From Hahella sp018986435 (GTDB taxonomy: Bacteria > Pseudomonadota > Gammaproteobacteria > Pseudomonadales > Oleiphilaceae): a stretch of 64,000 nucleotides of DNA. Shown here one piece after another: positions 7,383-19,300 of the stretch. The stretch is from positions 3,782,001-3,846,000 of the forward strand of contig NZ_CP192738.1 of NCBI RefSeq assembly GCF_050749805.1. Reading direction: 5' to 3'. The number at the start of each line of letters is the position of its first letter. Positions within the stretch are counted from its first letter, which is position 1. The translations under genes were made by a program, and so were the position numbers. The notes beneath the pieces are model-generated. The model did no database searches. It was not told the DNA's origin and saw only the letters and a program-made list of their open reading frames with translations.

Positions 7383-10300
7383 TCAATACCCCTTAAACCG
7401 CCATACCGCCCCTACTCCCATCAAATCCACATGCTGGCCATCGAAGAATGCGCGTTTCAGGCGTATGGAGGCGTCGATGTTTTTGTGGAGGCGGTAGTTG
7501 AGGCCAAGGCCCAGTATGGGGTCGGTGTCGCCTTTGAGGTCGGGATTGATGTCGGCGCCGCTGAGTTGGATGTCGCCTTCCCAGAGGAACAGTCCGACTT
7601 CCGCTGAGAGAGTGATTTGTTCTCGCACGGGCCATAGGAAGCGGTTGGAGAGCGTCCAACCGGAACCGCTGACGGGATAGTGCTTTTCAACGGCGTTTTT
7701 GAGCGCTTCCGAGGTCAGCGCGCTGGCGCTCATGCTGACTTTGACGTTGCCGAGATCCAGAAAGCCGATTTCCGCTGCCATGTAGGGGTGATAGCGATAG
7801 CCAGCGAGGAACTGGTAGCCATAGCGGGAGACGTCATAGTTGTTGATGCTCACTGTAACGTCTTCGCTTTCCAGGCCACGTTTGAACTCTCCCGCTTCCT
7901 GGGAGCCGCTGGCGTGATAAGCGCCGAACTCAAGGTATCCGCGGTCCATCAAACGCCCCTTCATGGCCTCCCAGTCCGCCGCCTGAGAGACGTCAGGCGC
8001 GCCCAGGCTGACCATCAGAAACGCCGCCAGGACTGATGCGCGCAATTGCAGGTAGCGCCGGGACAGAATGCTCAGCCCCAGCAGCGCTAACAATAGCGTC
8101 CAGTTAATAGCGCCGCCGCCGGAACCGCCACCCTCGCTATCTATGTCGGAAGGCGTCCGCTTGTCCACCGCCACAACGCCAGGGTCTTCCACGGCGGCGT
8201 TGACCAGTCCATCCGCATCGTTGGGTCCGCCATCTTCAATGGTCAATTGCAGACAGTAATATCCGCTGATCAGTCCTACTTCCCAACTGTCATCTCCCGG
8301 GGGCGGACAATACCCCGGATTACCCAGTGCGGAGTGCAACTCGTTGTTGGCGTCGACCACAAATGTCGTCCAGTTATTGTTCTGGAATTTCCTATAGACG
8401 CCTCCCTCCGGCAACGGCTCGTCTTGCGGCAACACGACGCGAACGCTTTGACCCAGTGTGGCCAGATCATGCACTTCGAAGTCAAACACGCCGCCCTGGG
8501 GCTCAAACAAATCGTCCGTGTTAATGTCTGGCAGCGTCTGCAATTCTTCCGGCTCCAGCCGCGCGCCGCCGTTGGAGCCCAGGATGGCGAATTGCCCCAG
8601 GCGACAACGCACGCCAGGGTCGCATTCCACCAGATAAGAGCTGGTTTCCGACGCTACTTCCGGCAGTACGTTGGTGGCGGTGATGTTATCCAGATAATCC
8701 GGTATGCCATCGTCGTCACCGTCAGCAACGCCCTCTTCCGCGTCATTCACGCCATCGCCGTCCGTATCTACCGTCGGGTCGAGCGTTGGCAGCGCTGCAA
8801 CTACCCGGAAATACAACTTGGCTTCATCAGTGGCGTTGCTGGCGTCCGCGACGGTCAGCTGCGCTTTATAGCGACCGCTGGCGAGACTGGCGGGACTGAA
8901 CACCAGTTGAGCGTTGCTGGCGTTGCCATCTGTATCCACCAGGGCGTTGTCCGTGGCGCTCCAGTTGTAGGTGTGCGTGTCGCCCGGGTTCGGATCAGTG
9001 ACCGTCGCAACAACCGTTACCGGCCCTCCGTCAGGGGTGACCTGAATGGTGTCCACACCGTTTTGACGCAGGCGCAGCGTGACGTCAGGCGCCACATTGC
9101 GTTCAACAATGGTGATGACATGCCTGATTTTCGCGCCGGCGTTGATGTCATAGATATTGGTCGGATCGTAACCGCCCGCCAGATCTTCCGCATTGGTGGT
9201 GCGGTCATCCAGACGAATAATCAGGCGTTCATCATTCTCCGTAATGCTGTCGGCGGTAAGCGCAATGCTGACGCTGGCCTCCGTCTGCCCGATATTGCCG
9301 GACTTGGTGAAGGTGACGCTGCCGTCGACGAGATTATGATCGCTGGAAGAAGCGGTGCTCAGACTGTCGATGACGTAAGGAATCGTCAGCGGATAGAACG
9401 GCGACTGTCCATTCAGAATCACTCTGAACTGTACGGTGGCGCCCTCTACGCTGATCTGATCCTTATTCACCGACACCAGCGGCCGAATGTTGACGACCTG
9501 GGTGGCGGTCGCCGCATTACCTTTACGGTCCACGCCGCGATAGGTGATGAGATTACGTCCCGGCGGCAGCAATACTGTATTGTTCAACAGCCCCTGCGCC
9601 CGCACGCTGCAGCAGTCGTCGCCATCCACATTGTCCGTCGCCAATACCGCAAGCATGGCTTCCACATCGGCGTCCGAAGCATTGGATGACAGCCCCAGCA
9701 TCTTCCGCAAAGTAACCGGCGTATACAACGCGATCGCGTCGATAGTGATGTCTTCCGGCGCGACCACCACCGGCGGCGTAATATCGACGTAATCGTTGGC
9801 GTCGTTCGGGTTGGTGTTGTCCACGAACTCCTGATAATTGCTGATGGTGTCTCCATCCAGGTCTCCAGCGGCATCGCTGCTGTCGAAAGGATTAAAGCCA
9901 TATAGCAACTCGAAGCTGTCGCTCATGCCGTCGTTGTCGTCGTCCGTATCGACATCGTTGGCGACGCCATCTGTATCGTTGTCGCCAATGACGGTGATGC
10001 TGAACGCCGCCAGGGACGCAGAGGCCTGTCCATCACTGATGCTCAGGACAATGCCGCTGTAGACGCCGGCGCTGCCGACAGCAGGCGTTCCAGTCAATGC
10101 GCCCGTCGTTGCGTTCAGACTCAGCCAGCTCGGACGGTTCGTCGCGGTCACCGTCAGTGCGCCGCTGTCTACATCAACCAGCGTCGGAGTGAAGCTGTAG
10201 GCCTGCCCTTCCAAAATTGAGGCCGTAGCCGTTCCACTGATCGTCGGGGCATCGTTGACCGGCGCAATCGCGATAGTCACCGTGGCTTTGTTGGAGCTGT

Positions 10301-13300
10301 CGCCTGCGTCATCTTTCACGCTGTACTCAAAGCTGTCGGAGCCGAACACATTGGCGTTGGGCGTGTAGGTCAAAGTGCCGTCGCCATTGTCCGTCACCGC
10401 GCCTTTGCCTGGCGCGCTTTCGATACTGATGGCGGAGGCGTCCAGTACGCCGTCCACATCCTGGTCGTTATCCAGCACCTCGATCACTACGGCGGTGTCT
10501 TCATTGGTAGTTGCGCTGTCGTTATTGGCGAGCGGCGCGTCATTCAAGGAGCCGGTAGTCAGCGTCACGGTGGCGGTGTTCGACAAGGCGTCGCTGTCGT
10601 CCTTCACACGATATTGGAACTGATCCGTTCCGCTAAATGTCGAGGACGGCGTATAACTGACAGCGCCAGTGCTGACATTAATATTAACGACGCCATGCAA
10701 TGGCGCCGCCACGATTTCCACCGTCGCGGGCTGCAAGACTCCATCCACATCCATGTCATTGGCCAATACATTGATCGCATGCGCGCTGACTTCCAATATT
10801 CTCGCTGCATCATTCTTCGCGACCGGCGCATCATTGACGCTGTTAACCGTCACCGCGACCGTGGCGATATTGGAAGCAGAGCCGCCGTTGTCCTTCACAA
10901 TGTAGGTAAAGCTGTCCGCGCCATGATAATTCTCTTCGGGCTCATAACGTATGACGCCGGTAGTGGCGTTAACCGTTGCGGCGCCGTGAGACGCGTTCGC
11001 TATAAGCGTAACGGTGGACGCTTGCAACACGCCGTCAGAATCGGTGTCGTTATCCAGCACAGCAATATCGACGGCCGTATCCTCATCCGTCGTCGCACTG
11101 TCATCGGCGGCATTTGGCAAGACGTTGGAGCCATTTACGTTGACGATGACTATCGCCACATTCGACAAAGCCCCCTGCCCGTCTTTCACTGTGTAGGAGA
11201 AACTGTCGCTACCGCTAAAACCAGCAACCGGCGTGTAGTCGATCTTACCTGCGTTTACGACCGCAGCGCCCTGTGAAGGCGTGGCGACAATCGTCAGCGT
11301 GGTCGCATCCACCGCGTCATCAATATCGGTATCATTAGCGGCGACATCTATGGATACAGGCGCGCCTGTATTAGTAGCTGCGACATCCGCCACCGCTATC
11401 GGCGCATCATTGACCGCCCCTACCGTAATGGACACCAAGGCCGCAGCGGAAACCCCGCCATGCACATCCTCCACGGTATAGCTAAAGCTGTCGGCGCCGT
11501 TATAGTCAGCCTCGGGCTCATAGACGACGACACCTGAGGCTACGCTCACCTTGGCGACGCCATGGCTCGGGGCGGCAGTCACGAGAACGCTGGCTGGGTT
11601 GATCTGGCTGTCCTCATCCGTGTCGTTGTTAAGCACCTTGATGGAAACGGCGACATCTTCATCCGTCGTCGCCGTATCCGCCGTTGCTTCCGGAACATGG
11701 TTGCCGACGGTGAAAGACAATCCGCTGGTCAAGCCGGCGTAGGCGTTGCCCAGAGTATCGGTCAATGCTTCCGCGCCGATGCGCACATAGTAGCCCTGGT
11801 TTGGCGTGAAATTATCCGTCGGGTCAACAGTGACTGTAGCGCCGCTGATAACCACCTGAGAAGAGCTGACTTCAATCGCTTCCACCAGCCCATCGTCGGC
11901 GGAGCGATAGAGGCTGATCTGTGTCGCAGACCCGCTGCCTGTCGCTACATCCTCATCGAAGGTCAAGGACAGGGTCGCGTTATATTCCACATCCACAGCG
12001 CCGTTGGCCGGCGTTGAACTGCTCAACGTGGGCCCGCTGCCATCGTAACTGAGGCTGAACTGAGTCGCCGCCGCGCTATTATTGCCAGCGGTATCCTGGG
12101 CCGCGCTGGCGGCGATATCCAGGGTGACGGAACCATCCGCGGTCGGTGTAACCGTGACGCTGTAGTTACCACTACCGTTATCGGTAAACCCACTCAAACT
12201 CGCGTTGCCGGCGACGATATCGCTGACTGCAAATCCGCTCACGGTTTCGCCGAATGCGATGGTGGCGGAGAACGCAGCGTTAGTTGGATTGCTGGCGGAG
12301 GAGCTGATCACCGGCGTCGGCGCTGTGCCGTCGTAGACGATGCTGAACTGCGTCGCCGCCGTGTTGGCGTTGCCGGCGGTGTCCTGAGCCACGCTGGCGG
12401 AGATATCCAGGGTGACGGTTCCATCTGCGGATGGCGTCGCCGTCACGCTGTAGCTGCCGCCGCCATTGTCAGTGAAACTGCTCAGGCTGGCGTTGCCGGC
12501 GACAATATCGCTGACCACGAAGCCGTTGACAGACTCGCCAAAGCTTATGGAAACAGTGAACGCCGCATTGGTCGGGTCAGACGCCGTGCTGCTGAGACTC
12601 GGAGTCGGCGCCGTGGAGTCCAGTGTGGCGGCGGCGGTCTGCGCGGCGCTGACGTTGCCGCTGACATCCGTCAACGTTACGGACAGCGTCAACGAACCAT
12701 CGCTCAGTCCGGACAGGCTGGCGAGAGTGATGCTCTGGCTTGCGCTGCTCAAGGTTCCGGAGCCAGTCACGGCGGTTCCTCCGCCACTGGACGTCACGCT
12801 GTAGTTATACTCTGAACCCGTTTCGCCGGAGGTAAATACAAAGGTGCTCGCGCTAGCCTCACTGGCGTTGATAAGCGTATCGTTGAAGGCCACCGAGAAC
12901 CCGGAGGGCGCGGTGGAGTCAACCGTGAAGCTGGTCAGGGTCAGCGCCGCACTGGCGTTGCCGGCGGCGTCAGTCACTGTCAGCGTGCAATCGGAATAGG
13001 TTCCATCCGCGAGGACGCTGCTGTTATCCGTCCCTGTCAACGTGATTGTCTGAGTTCCCGAGGGCACGGCGCCTTCCGCTGCGCTGCCGCAACTACCGCC
13101 CACCGCCAGGGTTCCCGCCTCGGTAGTGGAGAAACCTACATTCGGGGTGGTGTCGGAGGTCGGCGTCAACACGGCGGTGGTTTCCGCCAGCGTCGGGGCC
13201 GTCGCATCCAGCGTGGCGTTGGCGGTTACGGCGGTAGCGGCGTTGCCGCTGGCGTCAGTGACCACCACAGACAGGGTCAATGTCCCGTCGGAGAGTCCAC

Positions 13301-16300
13301 TCACATTCACCCCGGTCACCTGCTGCGTCGCACTGGTGAGTGAGCCGCTTCCTGTCACGTTGGTTCCACCACCTGAGCTGGAAATGCTATAGCTGAATGT
13401 CGCGCCCACCTCCGCACTGGCGAAAGTGAAGCTCTGACTGGCGGCCTCCGTGGCGTTGATTGTCCCATCGTCAAAACTGACGCTGTGTCCGCTGGGCGTT
13501 GTTGTATCCAGCGCTGCGGTATTAGTGACAGCCGTTGCGGCGTTGCCGGCGGTATCCGTCAAAATGACCGACAGAGTCAGGGTTCCGTCAGCAAGTCCGC
13601 TCAGATCCAGACTGGTGATTTGCTGGCTGGCGCTGGCGATGGTTCCGTTTCCGCTAACCGTCGTTCCGCCGCCAGAGCTGCTGATGCTGTAGCTATAGCT
13701 CGCGCCCACCTCCGCACTGGCGAAAGTAAAGCTTTGGCTGGCGGCTTCACTGGCGTTAATTGTGCCGTCGTCAAAGCTGACGCTATGACCGCTGGGCGCT
13801 GTGGTATCCACAGTGAACGCCGTAATCGCCAATGCCGTACTGGCGTTGCCGACCGCGTCAGTGACGGTAACGGTACAGTCGCTATAGGTTCCATCCGACA
13901 ACGCGCTGCTGTTGTCGGTCTGCGTCAGCGTAATGCTGTGATTGCCGGTACTGCCGAGATTTAATGAGCTGCTGGTGCCGCAACTGCCGCCCAGACTGAG
14001 CGCTCCTGCTTCATCTGTGCTGAAGGTGATATTGGGCGTATTGTCATTGGTCGGCGTCGTAACCGGCGTGATCAAACTCAGAGTCGGCGCCGTGGTGTCA
14101 ATCACCAGCGCTTTGTTGGCGCCCAGGGAATTCGTCGCGCCAGGAGTGGCCAAAGTCAGGGTCGCTTCGTTACCTGCGTCATCGACAATAGACCCGCCAT
14201 TCAGGCCAAGCGCGCCGGTTCCTGTGTAATCCAGATCCGTACTGGTATCGCCGGACTGCACGGTATAGGCGAAATTCAACGTAGAGCCGCCGGAACCGGA
14301 GGCGTAATTGACGTTTTGATCGGTTGCGCCGGTTTCTAACTGCAATTGCGGCGTGCCGGAGACGAACACGGATTGGTCGAACAGGATTTGGATAGACACG
14401 CCATCTCCCGCTTTATAAGACCCGTTGGCGGTTGACGAGGTAACGGAGGAAACTGTCGGCGCCTGGGTATCCACGGTCGCATTGCTGGTGTCCGAAACGA
14501 AGGCGGTGTTCCCCGCGTTGTCCGTAGCGGTCACGGAGATATTCAGATTACTGCTGTCGATAGCCCCGGCGACCAGGGTGTAGGTCGCCGTCCAGGTGTC
14601 GCTGCTGTTGGAAGCGCTGACTGAGGCCCCGCCGCCAAAGGCGGTGAAGTTCACGGTCACAGTACTAATGGTGTCGCTATTGTTGTCCCCCGTCGCAGCG
14701 GTGTCGTTCCAGGTTGCCGTGACAATATCGCCAATCTTGTAGGCGCCGCTGGTTCCGGTAGCGCCCGAGATTGAGACCTTGGCGTCGGTCAGTGTCGGCG
14801 CAACATTATCCACCGTGACATTATCCGCGCCGGCGGTGGCTTTGGTGTTGCCGGCATTGTCGGTAGCGGTGACGGTGACATTCTGGTTTGTCGCGTCGAT
14901 GGCGCCGGAGAGAATGGTGTAGGTCGCCGTCCAGGTGTTAGAGATGTTGCTGGCGGCGACGGAAGAGCCGCCAAAGGCGGAGAAGTCGACGCTCACGCCA
15001 CTGATAGTGTCGCTGTTATTCTCTCCGCCGCTGGTATTGTTCCAGATGGCGGTAACGATATCGCCAGTTTTGTACGCGCCGCTGGTTCCAGAGCCGCCTG
15101 ACAGGGAGATATTGCCGGAAGTCACCGTCGGCGCGACATTGTCCACCGTCGCGTTGGTGGTGTCAGATGTGGTTTTGCTGAGACCGTCTACATCCGTCGC
15201 CGTGACGGATACATTCAGGTTGGTTCCGTCAATGGAGCCGGACGTTATCAGGTAGGTCGCGGTCCAGGAATTCGCCGAATTGCTGGCGGCAACAGAAGAG
15301 CCGCCGCCGAATGCGGAGAAGTTAACAGTTACGCCAGTGATATCGCCATTGTTATCGCCGGAGCCCGTGTCATCCCAGGTGGCGGTGACGGTATCGCCAA
15401 TTTTATATGCGCCGCTGGTTCCAGAGCCGCCAGAAATGGAAATCTTGGCGTCGGTGACGGTGGGCGCCACGATGGAAAGCGTGGTGTCGTTGCCACTGGA
15501 GCCGAGATAACTCACAGTCAGCGGCAGGCCATTTAGCGTCGTGGATTTATCCCCTTCCGACAGCCCGTTGAAAATGCCGCTGACCGCGTCGCTGGCGTCG
15601 TTATTGATGATCACGAAACTGTCGCCGCCACTGCCGGTGTAACTGCCAATGACGCTCAAGGTTCCGCCCAGGGTCACTGTACCGGTGACATTGTATTGAT
15701 CATAGCTGGAGCCGGCGGAGGTTCCGTTGATGCGGGTAACCAATGTGCCGCCGCTGTTTACGGTGAGGCCGTTACCCAGGGTGAGATCGCCGGGGGAGCT
15801 TCCTATCTGCAGCGTACCGCCGCTGTTCACGGTCACCAGACCGCTGATGGAGCCCTCGCCTTGTAATGTGGTTCCGCTGGCGACGCTGACTGCGCCTCCG
15901 ACCGCGCCGCTGACATCCATGGTTCCAGCGGACAGCGCAATGGACCCGGTATTGGTGTTGGTTGCGCTCAGCGTCAGCGTTCCCGCACCGGTTTTAGTCA
16001 GTCCGCCTGAGCCGCTGATCACGCCGGACCAGGTTAACGCGTTGGCATGGCTGATCGTCCCATTGCTGGCCCCTAGACTGAGAGCGTTGTCGATAGTTAC
16101 CCCGGAGCCGGTCACAATGAGTGAGCCACCATCCAGCGTCAATGTATCTGACCCAAGGTTGCTGTCTCCGGCGATACTGACGCTTCCTGCGGTGACGTTA
16201 AGCCCGCCTGTCTGGGTCTGGGCGCCGGACAGCGTCAATGTTCCTGCTCCGGATTTGGTCAGGGAGCTGGAGCCGCTGATTACGCCGGACCAGGTAATAT

Positions 16301-19300
16301 CGTTGGCGTTGCTTAGCGTAGCGTCGCCACCCATGACCAGATTGTTGGAGATAGTTACGCCAGACCCTGTCACAGTCAAAAGGCTGCTGCTGTTTAGCGT
16401 CACACTGCCTGATCCCAGATTAGAGCTATCTGTGACGCTTAAACCGTTTGTACCGCTAACCGTGGCTCCGCCGGAGAAGGTGTTGGTTGCCGATAGAGTC
16501 AATGCAGGACCGCCGGTTTTAGCGAAACTTCCGCTTCCTGAAATGACGCCGGACAGGACCTTGGCGCCACTTACCGCCCCGACTGTACCGCCTCCGGCCC
16601 CAAGGGAGATGGCGTTATCAACGGTAAAGGTTGCGCCGGTCAGGTTCAGCGTACCGCTATCCAGCGTAATGGCGCCGCTGGAGAGATTGCCGTCACTGGA
16701 AACCGCCAGCGTTCCCGCCGAGACAGTGATCGCGCCGCTGAAAGAAGCAGAGTTCCCCGTATTCGACAACGTCAGCGTTGACGCGCCGGTTTTCGTCAGT
16801 GCGTTGGAACCCGACAACAAGCCGGAGGCAGTGACACTGTTGCTGACGCTGAATGTGCTGTCCGCCGCGACATTGATGGCGTTGTTGATCGTGGTCGATC
16901 CAGTCACCGTCAGCGTCCCTCCGTTCAACACCAACTGCCCGCTTCCCACATTGCTGTCGGACGCTATGCTGAGCGCGCCTGCGCTGATCGTGGTGGTTCC
17001 GCTGTAAGTCTGAGTTCCAGTCAGCGTCAGCGTGCCCGCACCGGTTTTGCTCAGGCTGCCGGTTCCCGCAAATATGGTTCCGATAGACCCAGTATCGCCG
17101 CTGCCATTATTCATTGTCAGCGTGACGCCGCCGCCCAGGGTCAGCGTTCCACCGGAGATAGTCGCGCCGGTGGCTGAATCCAGATCCAGAGTCAGGCTCT
17201 CCGCCAGACTGGAAGCGGATGTGGCGGATATCGTCTGCCCCGCCATGGTGCTGGCGAGAATCAGGGTTTGAGTGCCGGTTCCGTCCGCATTGGCGATGGC
17301 GATGGCTTCGCTGAAACTTACGCCATCGGTCTGATCAATAGAGGCCGTATCCGTGGTGTTGGTGATGTAGATGCTGTCGGACTGCACGGTGGCGTCCGCA
17401 GTGGTGGATTTGGAGCCATCGCTTAAGGTGAAGCGGACCGAGGCGTCTCCTCCAGGCGTATCATTGCGATAGGTGACCCGGCTCATGACGTCCGACACCA
17501 GCGCCGTCGTCGCGGCAGTGCTGGAACTGTTAAACGTGATCGACAGGACGCCATTGGCGTTGGTAAATGAAGCGAAGGTTTGCCCCGAGGATTGCAAATC
17601 ACTCCCATTGACCGAAAACGCAGCGCCGCTGCTGGTGTCAAACCCGAACAGATCGCTGGTAACAGCGCCGCCGACCCGCTGCACGGTCAAGGTTCCGCCG
17701 GAATAGTCTCCATTGCCGCCATTGAGCGCATCCAGCTCCGTATCGCTGCCGCTGGCGTCGCCGCCGGAGTCGAGATTCACGGTTGCGCCTACGCCAGCCC
17801 AGGAGACGGAGTCGCCGTTTAGATTGGAGATGACGGGAGCGTTGTTGGTGGTGGAGGTGATGGAGGAGCTGTTCGCGCTGCTCAACCCGCCAGAGGTGGC
17901 TTTGAGCGCAATGGTATCGGTGGCCCCGCCATTAGTGTACTGCAACGCCAGGTTGGTATAAGTGGCGGAGCCGCTGCTGGGCGTGAGCGTTACCGTGGTT
18001 CCAGAACCGTCGCCATCGCCGGTTCCCGACATGCTGTTGACGGTCCCATCCAATACGCCATCGTTGGGGTCCGTCACGCTAAGGACGATATCCGTGCTAT
18101 AGCCGACATCCAACGTACTGGAGCCATCCACCGCCTGCACTACCGGAACGGTGGTAAAGCTGGTGGAAGAGCCGCTATCAATACTGGTCGGCGCCGGCTG
18201 CGTGGAAAATATCAACTGGGTCGCCACCACATCCGAGGTGACTGTGCTGGAGGTCCCATCGCTGAGCCCGGAAGCGGCGGCGGTCAAAGCGAAGTTTTCC
18301 TGGTCTGCAGTGGCGGTGTAGGCCACGTTTGTGAAAGTGGCCACACCGCTGACAGGGGTCTGCGTGGTGGTTCCAGACAAAACGCCGCTGCTGGATTCCG
18401 ACAGGCTGATGTCGCTGGCGTAATCCACATCCACGTTGCTGAAAATATCCGTCGCAGCCACGACCGGCTGCGTGGTCAGCGCTGAACCTGAGGTGGAGCC
18501 CGCTGGCTGCGTCGAAAACGTCAGCTTGGACGCGGTGATATCCAACGTTGTGCCGGAACCATTGGTGACAGCGCTTTGACCGCTCGCCATCTGCGTGCCG
18601 GATGCCCCCACCACAAGATCGCTATCGCCATCCACACTGAGAATAATGGTGTGATCTTCGGTTAACCCTGTGGGGGTCCCGTAATAGCCGCTGACTGTGT
18701 AAGTTTCGCTGCTATTGTCCGCAACGGAAATGCTCAGGCTGGAAAAAGTGACGGTGTCCGAGGCGCCGTTGTAGCTGCCGGCGACGAAGCTGGCGTCATT
18801 TCCGTTCAGTCGCCAGATAATATTGCCTCGCTCTGTATCCGAGCTGGTGCCGGTGACATTCAGGACGACCTGACTGACGGTCATGGGCAGGCCATCCCCA
18901 CCTCCGCCATCCGTCAGGGTGAAGTCGAACAGATTCACCGCCTCCCCGGCTGTGTCCACGGTGGAGCTTAACCCCACAGGTTCCGTGACGACGGCGGAGG
19001 CGGTCAGGGTTCCGTCGGAATCTTTCCCGGATTGCAGGTTGGTGAGGGCGATATTATCCAGCTTCACCCAGTGCATGGTGGTGCTGTCGGCATACTGGAT
19101 CGTAAAGCTGGTGATGTCCGTCCACTGCGCGCCGGAAAAGCTGATCGTGGTTCCCGAACTGGCGCTGACCGGGCCGGATGAATCCTGGGTTCCGCCTTTG
19201 CTGGAGGTGATCCTGATCGTTTTGGTAGGGGCGCCAAAGCCTTGATAGATATAGATGCTGCTCAGACTGAAGGTTTCGCCGCCGGTGAAATAAACGCTGG

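Noticed and set aside
15727..17007. A 426-residue plus-strand open frame, and others such as 8247-9689, opposite the giant gene
   Set aside because: They are antisense shadows of the Gly/Ser/Thr-rich repeat coding sequence: Pro/Val/Leu-rich composition, no ribosome-binding site, no domain.
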